From Butyricicoccus pullicaecorum (GTDB lineage Bacteria > Bacillota > Clostridia > Oscillospirales > Butyricicoccaceae), in assembly GCA_018366035.1 (NCBI GenBank), contig JAGZIW010000009.1, positions 1 through 64,000 of the forward strand: a stretch of DNA of 64,000 nt. Direction: 5' to 3'. The translations under genes and the position numbers were made by a program. Of this stretch, positions 25,270 to 33,973 are shown piece by piece. Below the pieces are notes generated by a model. The model had not been told where the DNA came from. It saw only the letters and a list, made by a program, of their open reading frames with translations, and did no database searches. Numbering within the stretch: position 1 is the stretch's first letter; each line of letters starts with the position of its first letter.

Positions 25270-26298
25270 TTACTTTGCGTCAACCTCTGCCATGTGCTCG
25301 ATGAGCATCAGCAGCTTGTTGGAGTAACCCCATTCGTTATCATACCAAGAAACGACCTTTACGAAAGTATCGGTCAGAGCAATACCAGCCTTCTTGTCGA
25401 AGATGGAAGTGCGCTCGTCGCCGATGAAGTCAGAGGAAACAACGTCCTCGTCGGTGTAGCCCAGAACGCCCTTCAGACCGCCCTCAGACAGAGGCTTCTC
25501 GGAAGCAGCCTTCATAGCAGCACAGATGTCCTCGTACTTTGCCGGCTTTGCCAGATTTACGGTAAGGTCAACAACAGAAACGTCCAGAGTCGGAACGCGC
25601 ATGGACATACCAGTCAGCTTGCCGTTGAGCTTCGGGTAAACCTTGCCAACAGCCTTTGCAGCACCGGTGGAAGATGGAATGATGTTGCCGCCAGCTGCAC
25701 GGCCGCCGCGCCAGTCCTTCTTGGAAGGGCCGTCAACGGTCTTCTGTGTACCGGTGGTAGCATGAACAGTGGTCATCAGACCGTCGGTGATGCCGAATGC
25801 CTCGTCCAGAACCTTAGCGATTGGAGCAAGGCAGTTGGTGGTGCAGGAAGCGTTGGAAACAAAGGTCATGTCCTTTGTATAGGTGTCTTGGTTAACGCCC
25901 ATAACGAACATTGGGGTGTCGTCCTTGGAAGGAGCAGACATAACGACCTTCTTTGCGCCGCCGTCGATGTGTGCCTGAGCCTTTTCCTTGGTCAGGAAAA
26001 CACCGGTGGACTCAACAACGTAATCAACGCCGTCCTTGCCCCACGGAATGTTCTTTGGATCCATCTCAGCGTGGAACAGAACCTTCTTGCCGTCCACAGT
26101 GATGGAGTTATCATCATACTCGATGGTTCCGTCATAGCGACCGTGTACAGAGTCATACTTGAGCATGTATGCCATGTAGTCCGGAGTCATGAAAGGATCG
26201 TTTACCGCTACGAACTCAATGTTCGGGTTCTTCAGACCAGCGCGGAAAACCATACGGCCGATACGACCAAAACCGTTGATACCTACTTTAATAGCCAT
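25270..26298 (-). CDS. gap: Glyceraldehyde-3-phosphate dehydrogenase
   Basis: 342 residues from ATG 26298 (GGAGGAA upstream). NAD-binding GFGRIG is at 9-14, the catalytic Cys152 sits in NASCTTN, and a His-containing TVHATTGTQ follows. It oxidises glyceraldehyde 3-phosphate with NAD+ and phosphate to 1,3-bisphosphoglycerate in glycolysis, or the reverse. It is monocistronic, with its own minus-strand promoter at 26347-26376. No convincing terminator is seen after the stop; a weak GGGAATCG/CGATTCCC-like stem lies near 25200. Confidence 0.97.
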   Translation of the reverse strand: MAIKVGINGFGRIGRMVFRAGLKNPNIEFVAVNDPFMTPDYMAYMLKYDSVHGRYDGTIEYDDNSITVDGKKVLFHAEMDPKNIPWGKDGVDYVVESTGVFLTKEKAQAHIDGGAKKVVMSAPSKDDTPMFVMGVNQDTYTKDMTFVSNASCTTNCLAPIAKVLDEAFGITDGLMTTVHATTGTQKTVDGPSKKDWRGGRAAGGNIIPSSTGAAKAVGKVYPKLNGKLTGMSMRVPTLDVSVVDLTVNLAKPAKYEDICAAMKAASEKPLSEGGLKGVLGYTDEDVVSSDFIGDERTSIFDKKAGIALTDTFVKVVSWYDNEWGYSNKLLMLIEHMAEVDAK

Positions 26299-26346
26299 TG
26301 CAATATTCCTCCTATAACAATACAAGTATTCAACATTGCTGAAACT

Positions 26347-26376
26347 ATTATACAACATATCTGCGACATTGTGCAA
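26347..26376 (-). promoter_or_regulatory. Promoter of gap
   Basis: Minus strand: TTGCAC (26371-26376), 18 bp spacer, TATAAT (26347-26352). Confidence 0.65.
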
Positions 26377-26429
26377 TCCCTAATTGTGAAACATTTGTCA
26401 AATTTAGCAACTAAAAAATTGGATATTCT

Positions 26430-26459
26430 TTGCAAACTATACAGCCAACGTGGTATAAT
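26430..26459 (+). promoter_or_regulatory. Promoter of the kinase-like gene
   Basis: TTGCAA (26430-26435), 18 bp spacer, TATAAT (26454-26459). It is divergent from gap. The 125-nt leader contains GGCACC and GGTGCC, which can close a long stem-loop before the ribosome binding site. Confidence 0.6.
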
Positions 26460-26590
26460 AAATACAGTGCAACGAACTTGCCCAAATGTTGCGCAAAAAG
26501 GCACCAAATTAGTACCGTCAAAATACACAAAAAGATATCTGTATTTTTGTATGTGTATACAGGTGCCAAAATCTTGGAGGACAATTTCAT

Positions 26591-27622
26591 ATGGAGTTCA
26601 TGGATTTTCTGGGCGGGTGTGATACAGCCGCCTGGCAGATGCTCAGTGTGTTGGACGCCGCCGACAGGGCATTCGTGCGGCTGGATGATGCAGGACGCAT
26701 TATTGCACTGACAGATCGGGCAGAGGATCTTTTGCGCCAGCTGCCTCTGCGCTCAATTTATGAGGTGCTGGGTGAGCTTGCTGCGCGTACAATTCGCATT
26801 GCCATTCAGCGGCACGAAAATATGCGGACCCGTGATATTATTGATGGCTGTACCGTAACACTGACAATCTGTCCGGGGGAGCATGAGCATTTACTCTATC
26901 TTGCGCCAGAGCCATCAACCAGTTTTTTGCTGCGCGACCAGTTGACAGAGCAGCGTCTGCGTATGGCACTTTCTGTGCTGGAACTGGACGACAACGCGGC
27001 AAGGCGGCGCACCCTGCGCAAAATGTCTCGGCTTATGCGTGAGCTTGCGCTGATACAGGGCAAGACGAACCTGCCGCGCGCAATGAAAAAGCAGGAGCTG
27101 GGAGCGCTGTGTGCATGGACGGTTCAGTTTGCACGCCGTCGGACAGATATCCCGATCGTGCTGGAAGGCTCGCATACTCCCATCGTATGTGAGCCAGACG
27201 AGACAAAAATTGCACTTTATCATTTGCTGACCAATGCGATACAGGCGCCGGGCGTCAGCAAAATTGCGGTTCGATGGGGAAGCGAACCCCAATCTGGCTG
27301 TGCATGGTTTGAGGTAGCAGATGATGGGGCGGTACTGTCAGAGGAGGCATTCTCTGCACTTTGTACTGCGAGCAGTCGGGTTGGGACACTGAGTGGGATC
27401 CCGCCACAGATCGAGGGGCATACACCGGGGCTTGGGCTGCCTGCGGTTTGCGAGATTGCCATGCGTCATGGCGGTGGTGTATCTGTTGTAGATGCACCCG
27501 AGGGAAAGGCTGTGCGTGTCACCTATGCAGACGATCTGTGTGCAGATCAGCACACTCTGCATGCACCGAAAGTTTCAGATGGCTTTCCCATTGAAGAGAC
27601 AGAATTATCTGTTCTCTCTTAA
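26591..27622 (+). CDS. Soluble histidine-kinase-like ATPase without visible phospho-acceptor
   Basis: 343 residues, with no membrane helix. Residues about 1-110 look PAS-like (RAFVRLDDAGRIIALTDRAEDLL). A helical middle region of about 120-160 would correspond to HisKA, but it reads RRTLRKMSRLMREL and contains no histidine. The C-terminal half has a HATPase_c fold (N box HLLTNAIQAPG, G boxes EVADDGA and GHTPGLGLPAV). No response regulator is adjacent. It may be an anti-sigma-type or degenerate kinase, or act by a different residue. GGAGG precedes ATG 26591. Confidence 0.7.
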   Translation: MEFMDFLGGCDTAAWQMLSVLDAADRAFVRLDDAGRIIALTDRAEDLLRQLPLRSIYEVLGELAARTIRIAIQRHENMRTRDIIDGCTVTLTICPGEHEHLLYLAPEPSTSFLLRDQLTEQRLRMALSVLELDDNAARRRTLRKMSRLMRELALIQGKTNLPRAMKKQELGALCAWTVQFARRRTDIPIVLEGSHTPIVCEPDETKIALYHLLTNAIQAPGVSKIAVRWGSEPQSGCAWFEVADDGAVLSEEAFSALCTASSRVGTLSGIPPQIEGHTPGLGLPAVCEIAMRHGGGVSVVDAPEGKAVRVTYADDLCADQHTLHAPKVSDGFPIEETELSVLS

Positions 27623-27638
27623 ATGTATAGAGCCGATG

Positions 27639-27678
27639 CATCACCCTGCACTTGCAACCATGTGCAGGGTGATTTGCG
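27639..27678 (+). terminator. Terminator of the kinase-like gene
   Basis: ATCACCCTGCAC / GTGCAGGGTGAT hairpin followed by TTGCGTTT. Confidence 0.8.
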
Positions 27679-27782
27679 TTTGCAGAACACCACACATTTT
27701 GTCAGTATATTGCACACTTTCAGATAAAATCAGGTGCTTTGTGGTGGGAATGGTTACAATCCTTTTGATTTTTGTTTTGGTG

Positions 27783-27812
27783 TTGACAGGGGGAGAAGTG
27801 ACACGATACAAT
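27783..27812 (+). promoter_or_regulatory. Promoter of the small membrane-protein gene
   Basis: TTGACA (27783-27788), 18 bp spacer, TACAAT (27807-27812), about 50 bp upstream of ATG 27859. Confidence 0.7.
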
Positions 27813-27858
27813 GTAGACATCAGAAGGAAAGCTATAAATATTATGGGAGGTAGATGCT

Positions 27859-28269
27859 ATGAAAAAAACAGGTATCTGGGCAGCACGCGTGGGATTGCTT
27901 GGCATATTCTTTTGGTGCAGCAGCTTATTTGAAGCATGGTTATGTCATAGCCACACGCCGATAGAAATGCAGTCGGGCACGATGATTTGGATTTCTGCCC
28001 TGATTGGACTTCAGATCCTCTTGTATATTTCCTTTTCTTATACGGAGAAGCGGCAGCGTGTGGGCTGGCAGGCCGCTCTGTTTGTTGGGATTGTTCTGAT
28101 GCGCATCTTGGCTTTGCTGGGTACGCTCAATGGAGATACTGTAAGAAATGAGGTCATTACCATTGTTTTGGGCGTACTGCCTGCTGTCCTCTTTATGCAT
28201 GGGCTGACCCAGTTTGGCTGCAATGCGGCAGAGTATGTTTGGAGAAAATCTCAGCTGCATCGTACGTAA
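27859..28269 (+). CDS. Small four-helix membrane protein of unknown function
   Basis: 136 residues with four hydrophobic segments, at about 5-25, 38-60, 73-90 and 97-118, a basic loop (YTEKRQRVGW) and a His-containing end. I do not recognise the family. It has its own promoter and terminator, so it is expressed alone. GGGAGG precedes the ATG. It could be a small efflux or sensor protein, but no motif supports a choice. Confidence 0.6.
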   Translation: MKKTGIWAARVGLLGIFFWCSSLFEAWLCHSHTPIEMQSGTMIWISALIGLQILLYISFSYTEKRQRVGWQAALFVGIVLMRILALLGTLNGDTVRNEVITIVLGVLPAVLFMHGLTQFGCNAAEYVWRKSQLHRT

Positions 28270-28288
28270 TCGGACGAAATTATTGTGT

Positions 28289-28327
28289 AAAAAGACGTGC
28301 CTGAAACAAAAGGTGCGTCTTTTTTTG
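28289..28327 (+). terminator. Terminator
   Basis: AAAGACG-tg-CC / GG-tg-CGTCTTT hairpin followed by a long T-run. Confidence 0.85.
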
Positions 28328-28477
28328 TTTCATTTTTTGTAAAAACGCGAAAAAGTCAGAATATGGTGTGCAGCGTGCAGCGCCCAAAAAGCTGCATAAA
28401 TTTGACGGTGCAGGCTGCTTTTGCAAACTCCTTATAAATTATTGCATGATTTTGTTGAAGTTTTTTGGTCAGAACGG

Positions 28478-28507
28478 TTGATTTTTGTACCCTTTTATGA
28501 GTATAAT
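28478..28507 (+). promoter_or_regulatory. Promoter of the rnf operon
   Basis: TTGATT (28478-28483), 18 bp spacer, TATAAT (28502-28507), giving a leader of about 150 nt before rnfC. Confidence 0.6.
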
Positions 28508-28664
28508 TTAAGACGTGATACTTTGAGTTATCACGCCTGTTCTGCCCAGAGCTGCGGCAAGAGGGGCAGGCAAAAGGGAAACGAACGAGCGCCTTGCCGA
28601 TTGGCATTTTCGGCTGCTGCGCGCTTGCTTTTCGTGCACAAAATATTGGAGAGGTGAATCTAAA
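28508..28664 (+). other. Structured 5' leader of rnfC
   Basis: The leader can fold several stems: CGTGATA/TATCACG (28514-28535), CTGCCC/GGGGCAG (about 28542-28571) and GCCGA/TCGGC further on. No open frame of note and no T-run. I do not recognise a known riboswitch; it may affect translation or stability. Confidence 0.35.
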
Positions 28665-30077
28665 ATGGTGTACACGTTTCGTGGCGGCATTCATCCGGGC
28701 ACACATGCTGATCCCGGGTATAAGGCTGCAACAAACACCAAGCCCATTGAGGCGATGCCCGCTCCCGAGCAGGTAATCCTGCCGGTATCTATGCACATCG
28801 GCGCTCCCGCAAAGCCGATTGTAAAGAAGGGTGACATCGTAGATATGGGTCAAATGATCGCGGAGGCTGGCGGATTTGTCAGCGCACCCGTCCATGCGAC
28901 GGTTTCCGGTAAGGTCATTGCGGTTGAGCCGCGGCTGCATCCGAACGGCAGCAAGGTTATGTCTATCGTAATCGAGAACGATGGAGAGGACCGCCTGCAT
29001 GAGTCTGTGCATCCGTATGATTTTGCAGCCATGTCGAATGATGAGCGCATTGAGACAATCCGCTCGGCTGGCATGGTGGGACACGGTGGTGCAACATTCC
29101 CCACCCATGTGAAAATCAAGGGCGCGATTGGGTGTGTTGATACCGTTCTGGTCAATGCAGCAGAGTGCGAACCTTACATCACAAGTGACCATCGTCTGCT
29201 TTTGGAACGCCCCGAGGAGATTGTTGGCGGCCTGAAGATGCTTTGCGACATCATTGGCGCAAAGAGCGGCATCATTGGCATTGAGGTCAACAAGCAGGAT
29301 ACCTTTGCAAAAATCGAGGAACTCATCAAAGATGACCCGCGTCTGCATCTGTATCCGCTCAAGTGTAAGTATCCGCAGGGTGCGGAGAAGCAGCTCATCA
29401 ACGCATGCACAGGCAGAGAGGTGCCGTCCGGCAAGCTGCCGGCAGACGCAGGCTGTGCAGTGTTTAATGTGGACACCACAGGTGCGATCTATCGCCGCTT
29501 TATGACCGGTATGCCGGTGGTACGCCGTATTGTAACGGTTTCCGGCTCTGCGGTCGTCAATCCCAAGAATCTGGAGGTACGCATTGGTACGCCGGTAGAA
29601 AAGCTCATTGACGCATGCGGCGGTCTGAAGGCAGCGCCAAATAAGCTGCTCATGGGCGGACCTATGATGGGGGTTGCGCAGTTCTCGTTGGAAATCCCTG
29701 TATTTAAGGGCACCAACGCATTCCTTGCGTTCTGTGAAGATGAGGACAAGCGCGTTCCCGATCCGCAGTGTATTCGCTGCGGTAAGTGCATTGAGGCATG
29801 CCCGATGCACCTGCTCCCAATTTACATGAATGTTTACGGCAAGGCAAACGACCTCGAGGAGAGTGTCAAGTGCGGCGCAATGGACTGCATTGAATGTGGT
29901 TCCTGTGCCTATGTTTGTCCGGCACGTATTCCGCTGGTTGCACAGTTCCGTCTGACAAAGAGTAAGATTCAGGCACAGCGTGCGGCGGAAAAGGCAAAGG
30001 CTGATGCAGAAAAGGCGAAGGCGGAAGCCAAGGCTGAAAATGCAGCTGACAAGCCGGCCGATGCGGAAAAGAAGTAA
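28665..30077 (+). CDS. rnfC: RnfC, NADH-binding subunit of the Rnf complex
   Basis: 470 residues. The N-terminal Rnf-like barrel opens with FRGGIHPG. The FMN/NADH-binding SLBB-containing region follows. Two 4Fe-4S motifs lie near the end: CIRCGKCIEACP at about 365 and CIECGSCAYVCP at about 405. The last 35 residues form an Ala/Lys/Glu-rich helical tail (EKAKADAEKAKAEAKAE). RnfC is the cytoplasmic, membrane-bound subunit that transfers electrons to NAD+. First gene of rnfCDGEAB, with GGAGAGGTG upstream of ATG 28665. Confidence 0.97.
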   Translation: MVYTFRGGIHPGTHADPGYKAATNTKPIEAMPAPEQVILPVSMHIGAPAKPIVKKGDIVDMGQMIAEAGGFVSAPVHATVSGKVIAVEPRLHPNGSKVMSIVIENDGEDRLHESVHPYDFAAMSNDERIETIRSAGMVGHGGATFPTHVKIKGAIGCVDTVLVNAAECEPYITSDHRLLLERPEEIVGGLKMLCDIIGAKSGIIGIEVNKQDTFAKIEELIKDDPRLHLYPLKCKYPQGAEKQLINACTGREVPSGKLPADAGCAVFNVDTTGAIYRRFMTGMPVVRRIVTVSGSAVVNPKNLEVRIGTPVEKLIDACGGLKAAPNKLLMGGPMMGVAQFSLEIPVFKGTNAFLAFCEDEDKRVPDPQCIRCGKCIEACPMHLLPIYMNVYGKANDLEESVKCGAMDCIECGSCAYVCPARIPLVAQFRLTKSKIQAQRAAEKAKADAEKAKAEAKAENAADKPADAEKK

Positions 30078-30091
30078 GGGGGTAGAAACTG

Positions 30092-31093
30092 ATGTATGAT
30101 CTGAGTAAAGTCGTTGTCACCTCCTCGCCGCATATCAAGGCGGCTGATGATACCAGAAGCCTCATGGCAGATGTGTGTCTGGCTCTGCTGCCTGCACTGG
30201 TGGTATCCGTTCTCACATTCGGTCCGCGTGCACTGGTGCTTACCGTGGCAACTGTCATTTCTTGTGTATTTTTTGAGTGGCTTTATAACAAGCTGCTGCA
30301 CCAGCCAAGCACCATTGGCGACCTGTCTGCGGTCGTCACAGGTATGCTGCTGGCATTCAACATTCCGGTTGCGGCACCGATTTGGATGCCGGTTATCGGC
30401 GGCGCCTTTTCCGTCATCGTTGTAAAGATGCTGTTTGGCGGTATCGGCAAAAACTTTATGAACCCAGCGCTGGCAGGCCGTGCCTTCATGTTGGCATCAT
30501 GGCCGGCACTTATGACTGTTTGGACACGCCCGGGTGCGGAACTGCCGCTTTTCGGCAATGTTACAGTAACCGATGCGATTTCTACTGCAACTCCGCTTGC
30601 CTCCCTCAAGGGCGGCGCACTGCCAGAGGCAGATATGCTGCACTTGTTCCTTGGACAGACCGGTGGCGTCATCGGTGAGACCTCTGCACTTGCACTGCTC
30701 ATTGGCGGCGCATATCTCGTTTACCGCAAGGTCATTACCATTAATATTCCGGCAGCTTACATTCTGACCGTTGCTGTTTTGACCTTCCTGTTCCCGATGG
30801 GCGGTCAGGAGCGCTTTGCATGGATGCTCAGTCAGATTCTGTCGGGCGGTCTCATGCTGGGCGCCATCTTTATGGCAACCGACTATGTTACAAGTCCGGT
30901 TACAACAAACGGTCAAATCATCTTTGGTATCGGCTGCGGTCTTTTGACCGTGTTTATTCGTTACTTTGGCGGTCTGCCAGAGGGCGTATCGTATTCTATC
31001 CTGCTCATGAACACGCTGGTTTGGGTAATCGATAAAAAGACCCACCCGCGTAAGTTTGGCTATGCGCTGGATAAGAAGAAGGAGGGCAAGTGA
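30092..31093 (+). CDS. rnfD: RnfD, membrane subunit with covalent FMN
   Basis: 333 residues with about eight or nine membrane helices. The STATPL segment near residue 170 contains the Thr expected to hold FMN covalently. It forms the ion-conducting part of the complex with RnfE and RnfA. GGGGG precedes the ATG. It lies 14 bp after rnfC and ends 2 bp before rnfG. Confidence 0.95.
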   Translation: MYDLSKVVVTSSPHIKAADDTRSLMADVCLALLPALVVSVLTFGPRALVLTVATVISCVFFEWLYNKLLHQPSTIGDLSAVVTGMLLAFNIPVAAPIWMPVIGGAFSVIVVKMLFGGIGKNFMNPALAGRAFMLASWPALMTVWTRPGAELPLFGNVTVTDAISTATPLASLKGGALPEADMLHLFLGQTGGVIGETSALALLIGGAYLVYRKVITINIPAAYILTVAVLTFLFPMGGQERFAWMLSQILSGGLMLGAIFMATDYVTSPVTTNGQIIFGIGCGLLTVFIRYFGGLPEGVSYSILLMNTLVWVIDKKTHPRKFGYALDKKKEGK

Positions 31094-31095
31094 TC

Positions 31096-31704
31096 ATGAG
31101 CGAAACCAAAAAGAGCGAAGGCATTGGCCGCCTGATTCTTGTACTGGGTCTGATTACCTTTGTATGTGCACTGCTCTTGGGCGTTGTCAATCAGGTGACA
31201 GCACCGCTGATTGAGCAGAATGAAATCAATACCCGAAATGCTGCCATGGAGGAAATCATTCCGGACGCAGAATTCGAAGATCTCGGCACCGTTTTGAGCG
31301 CAGAAGAGGTCGCAGCAGCGGGGGTTACCCTGCCTGCGGGCAGACCTGTAGCGGCAATCTCTGGTGTGTATAAGGCGACGGCAGACGGACAGGACGCAGG
31401 ATACTGTGTACAGGTCAACCCGAAGGGCTTTGGCGGCGCACTCACCCTGATTGTTGGTGTTGGCACAGATGGCACCATTGCTGGTATCAAGGTCACAGGT
31501 CATGCAGAAACACCGGGCCTTGGTGCAAAGGCACAGACTGATTCCGCATGGGTTGCGCAGTATCAGGGTGCAGCAGCAGACGGTCAGCTGATGGTTACAA
31601 AGGACGGCGGTACCATTAACGCAATCACAGGCGCGACCATCACATCTCGTGCTGTAACCGACGGTGTCAACACTGCGGCAGCTTACATTGCAACATTAGG
31701 TTAA
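31096..31704 (+). CDS. rnfG: RnfG, FMN-carrying subunit
   Basis: 202 residues from ATG 31096 (AGGAGGG 9 nt upstream). One N-terminal membrane helix (about 14-36) and an extracytoplasmic FMN-binding domain. The flavinylation motif TGATITSRAV near residue 180 has the acceptor Thr. It relays electrons between RnfD and the rest of the complex. Confidence 0.95.
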   Translation: MSETKKSEGIGRLILVLGLITFVCALLLGVVNQVTAPLIEQNEINTRNAAMEEIIPDAEFEDLGTVLSAEEVAAAGVTLPAGRPVAAISGVYKATADGQDAGYCVQVNPKGFGGALTLIVGVGTDGTIAGIKVTGHAETPGLGAKAQTDSAWVAQYQGAAADGQLMVTKDGGTINAITGATITSRAVTDGVNTAAAYIATLG

Positions 31705-31721
31705 GAAGGAGGGCGAACACA

Positions 31722-32342
31722 ATGAAATTTTCTGAACGTTTGAAAGCCGGCGTCCTTCTCGACAATCCGGTATTTATGCAGACCATTGGCCTGTGTCCGA
31801 CTTTGGCAACGACAACATCGCTGTCAAACGCGGTGGGTATGGGTGTTGCAGCAACCGTTGTTTTGATTTGCTCCAACGTTGTAATTTCCCTGCTGCGTAA
31901 ATTTATTCCTGATAAAATCCGTATTGCAGCATTTATTTCGATTATCGCAACCTTTGTAACATTGATTCAGATGCTTCTCAATGCGTACATTCCATCTCTT
32001 GCAGCGTCTCTTGGCTTGTTCCTGCCGCTGATCGTTGTAAACTGTATTATTCTTGGCCGTGCAGAAGCATATGCTTCCAAGAACAAGGTTCTCCCGTCTG
32101 CGCTGGACGGTGTGTGCATGGGTCTTGGCTTTACATTTGCACTCGTACTGATGGGCTTCTTCCGTGAGCTTCTGGGTGCAGGTACCATTGCAGCCGGCAT
32201 CATCAGCGAAACGGGTATTCAGATTCCCGGACTTTATGAAAATGCCGCAACCATGATGATTCTGCCAGCAGGCGGATTCCTCGTCATGGGCTTTATCCTT
32301 GCTGCAATTCAGAAGATTATGTCAAAAAAGGAGGACAAGTAA
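31722..32342 (+). CDS. rnfE: RnfE, membrane subunit
   Basis: 206 residues with six hydrophobic helices. A typical opening (VFMQTIGLCPTLATTTSL) and an NCIILGRAEAYA segment containing the conserved Cys thought to bind an iron-sulfur centre. Homologous to RnfA, it is embedded in the membrane in the opposite orientation. AAGGAGG precedes the ATG, and the stop is directly followed by rnfA. Confidence 0.95.
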   Translation: MKFSERLKAGVLLDNPVFMQTIGLCPTLATTTSLSNAVGMGVAATVVLICSNVVISLLRKFIPDKIRIAAFISIIATFVTLIQMLLNAYIPSLAASLGLFLPLIVVNCIILGRAEAYASKNKVLPSALDGVCMGLGFTFALVLMGFFRELLGAGTIAAGIISETGIQIPGLYENAATMMILPAGGFLVMGFILAAIQKIMSKKEDK

Positions 32343-32957
32343 ATGTTTAGTTTACCTGCTTCCATGGGACTGACAGATATTCTGTCGCTGGCGATTGCGG
32401 CAATTCTGGTCAATAACTACATTCTGGTACAGTTCCTTGGCTGCTGTTCATTCTTCGGCGTATCCAAAAAGACCGATACCGCCGTTGGTATGGGCATGGC
32501 TGTTATCTTTGTTATGGCGCTGGCATCTGCGGTTTCGTGGTGTGTGCAGTATTTCATTTTGAATCCGCTCAACCTCGGCTACATGCAGACCATTGCTTTC
32601 ATTCTGGTTATCGCAACACTCGTACAGTTTGTTGAGATGTTCATGAAGAAGTTCATGCCGGCGCTGTACTCTGCGCTTGGTATCTTCCTGCCGCTGATTA
32701 CGACAAACTGTGCAGTTCTGGGTGCAGCAATCACCAACATCGACAACGAATATTCCTTCATTGGTGCAGTTGTCTATGGTGTTGCAGCTGGTGTCGGCTT
32801 CCTGCTGGCTATTGTCCTGTTTGCATCGATTCGTGAGCGTCTTGCAGTCACTTCAAAATGTCCGAAGTGCTTTGAGGGCTTCCCGATTGCGCTTATTGCG
32901 GCTTCGCTGCTTGCGATATCCTTCATGGGCTTCTCCGGTCTTTCGATACCATGGTAA
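32343..32957 (+). CDS. rnfA: RnfA, membrane subunit
   Basis: 204 residues with six hydrophobic helices. It contains NNYILVQFLGCCSFFGVS near the N-terminus and TTNCAVLGAA, both with conserved cysteines. With RnfE it forms the inverted pair of membrane subunits. The ATG directly follows the rnfE TAA, so translation is coupled. Confidence 0.95.
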   Translation: MFSLPASMGLTDILSLAIAAILVNNYILVQFLGCCSFFGVSKKTDTAVGMGMAVIFVMALASAVSWCVQYFILNPLNLGYMQTIAFILVIATLVQFVEMFMKKFMPALYSALGIFLPLITTNCAVLGAAITNIDNEYSFIGAVVYGVAAGVGFLLAIVLFASIRERLAVTSKCPKCFEGFPIALIAASLLAISFMGFSGLSIPW

Positions 32958-32976
32958 ACCAAGGAGGAAATGAAAA

Positions 32977-33888
32977 ATGGATATGACCAATATAATTTCC
33001 GCGGTGCTCGTGCTGTTTATCATGGGCGTCGTGTTCGCATTGCTGCTTGGCATTGCGGCAAAGGTATTCGCTGTCGAGGTAGATGAGCGCGTTCCGCTGG
33101 TACGTGATTGTCTGCCGGGCGCAAACTGCGGCGGCTGTGGATACCCGGGCTGTGATGGTCTGGCGGCTGCAATTGTCGAGGGCAATGCACCTGTGAACGG
33201 CTGTCCGGTTGGCGGCGCTGCCGCGGCTGCAAAGATTGCCGAGGTCATGGGCGTTGAGGCTGACAGTGCAGAACCAAAGGTTGCACATGTGCACTGTAAC
33301 GGCGGCTGCAATGCGGTAGATAAGGCGAAGTATGAGGGCTTGCAGGATTGTAATGCGGCAGTGCGTGTTGCAGCGGGCCCGAAGGAATGTGCATACGGCT
33401 GCATGGGTCTGGGCTCCTGTGTAAAAGAATGTGCATTTGATGCGCTGCATATTGTAGATGGCAAGGCGCTGGTAGATCCGGAAAAGTGTGTTGCATGCGG
33501 TAAGTGTGTCGCTGCTTGTCCGAAGAAACTGATCGACCTCGTTCCGAAGTCTAAGAAGGTTCATGTAAACTGTAAGAATCTGGACAAGGGCGCGCAGGCA
33601 ATGAAGGTTTGCACAAACTCCTGCATTGGCTGTATGAAGTGTGAAAAGACCTGTAAGTTTGATGCGATCCATGTTGTGAACAACGTGGCTGTTATCGACT
33701 ATGACAAGTGTAAGAACTGTAAGATGTGTTCCAAGGCTTGTCCGAAGAATGCAATCGAGCCAATTCCGACAAAGGAAGAAAAGGAAAAGTTCGATGCTAT
33801 GATGAAGGCGCAGGCAGAGAAAGCAAAGGCGGCAGCACAGGCAAAGGCTGCTGAACAGGCTGCTGCGGAAGCGCCAAAGGGTGAATAA
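32977..33888 (+). CDS. rnfB: RnfB, ferredoxin-accepting iron-sulfur subunit
   Basis: 303 residues. One membrane helix (about 7-27), then a CGGCGYPGCDGLA cluster motif (about 49-60), a Cys-rich middle, and three or four CxxCxxCxxxCP-type 4Fe-4S motifs (for example CVACGKCVAACP and CKNCKMCSKACP). The final 40 residues are Ala/Lys/Glu-rich like the RnfC tail. RnfB takes electrons from reduced ferredoxin. Last gene of the operon; AAGGAGG upstream; terminator downstream. Confidence 0.96.
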   Translation: MDMTNIISAVLVLFIMGVVFALLLGIAAKVFAVEVDERVPLVRDCLPGANCGGCGYPGCDGLAAAIVEGNAPVNGCPVGGAAAAAKIAEVMGVEADSAEPKVAHVHCNGGCNAVDKAKYEGLQDCNAAVRVAAGPKECAYGCMGLGSCVKECAFDALHIVDGKALVDPEKCVACGKCVAACPKKLIDLVPKSKKVHVNCKNLDKGAQAMKVCTNSCIGCMKCEKTCKFDAIHVVNNVAVIDYDKCKNCKMCSKACPKNAIEPIPTKEEKEKFDAMMKAQAEKAKAAAQAKAAEQAAAEAPKGE

Positions 33889-33908
33889 CCTACAAATCAA
33901 AGAAAATC

Positions 33909-33953
33909 TGTAAAGCGAAAAGGGGTCCGGTCTGGACCCCTTTTCTTTGAAAT
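33909..33953 (+). terminator. Terminator of the rnf operon
   Basis: GAAAAGGGGTCC-ggtct-GGACCCCTTTTC, followed by TTTG. Confidence 0.9.
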
Positions 33954-33973
33954 TTTAATGTGGAAGGGAGAGA

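Noticed and set aside
25168..26622. Long plus-strand open frame across the GAPDH gene
   Set aside because: It is antisense to a highly conserved gene, lacks a ribosome binding site, and its product is Cys/His/Val-rich noise.
28356..29810. Long minus-strand open frame across rnfC
   Set aside because: Antisense shadow caused by the codon bias of rnfC; no start signal or protein features.
32923..33900. Long minus-strand frame across rnfB
   Set aside because: Shadow of the Cys-rich rnfB coding sequence.
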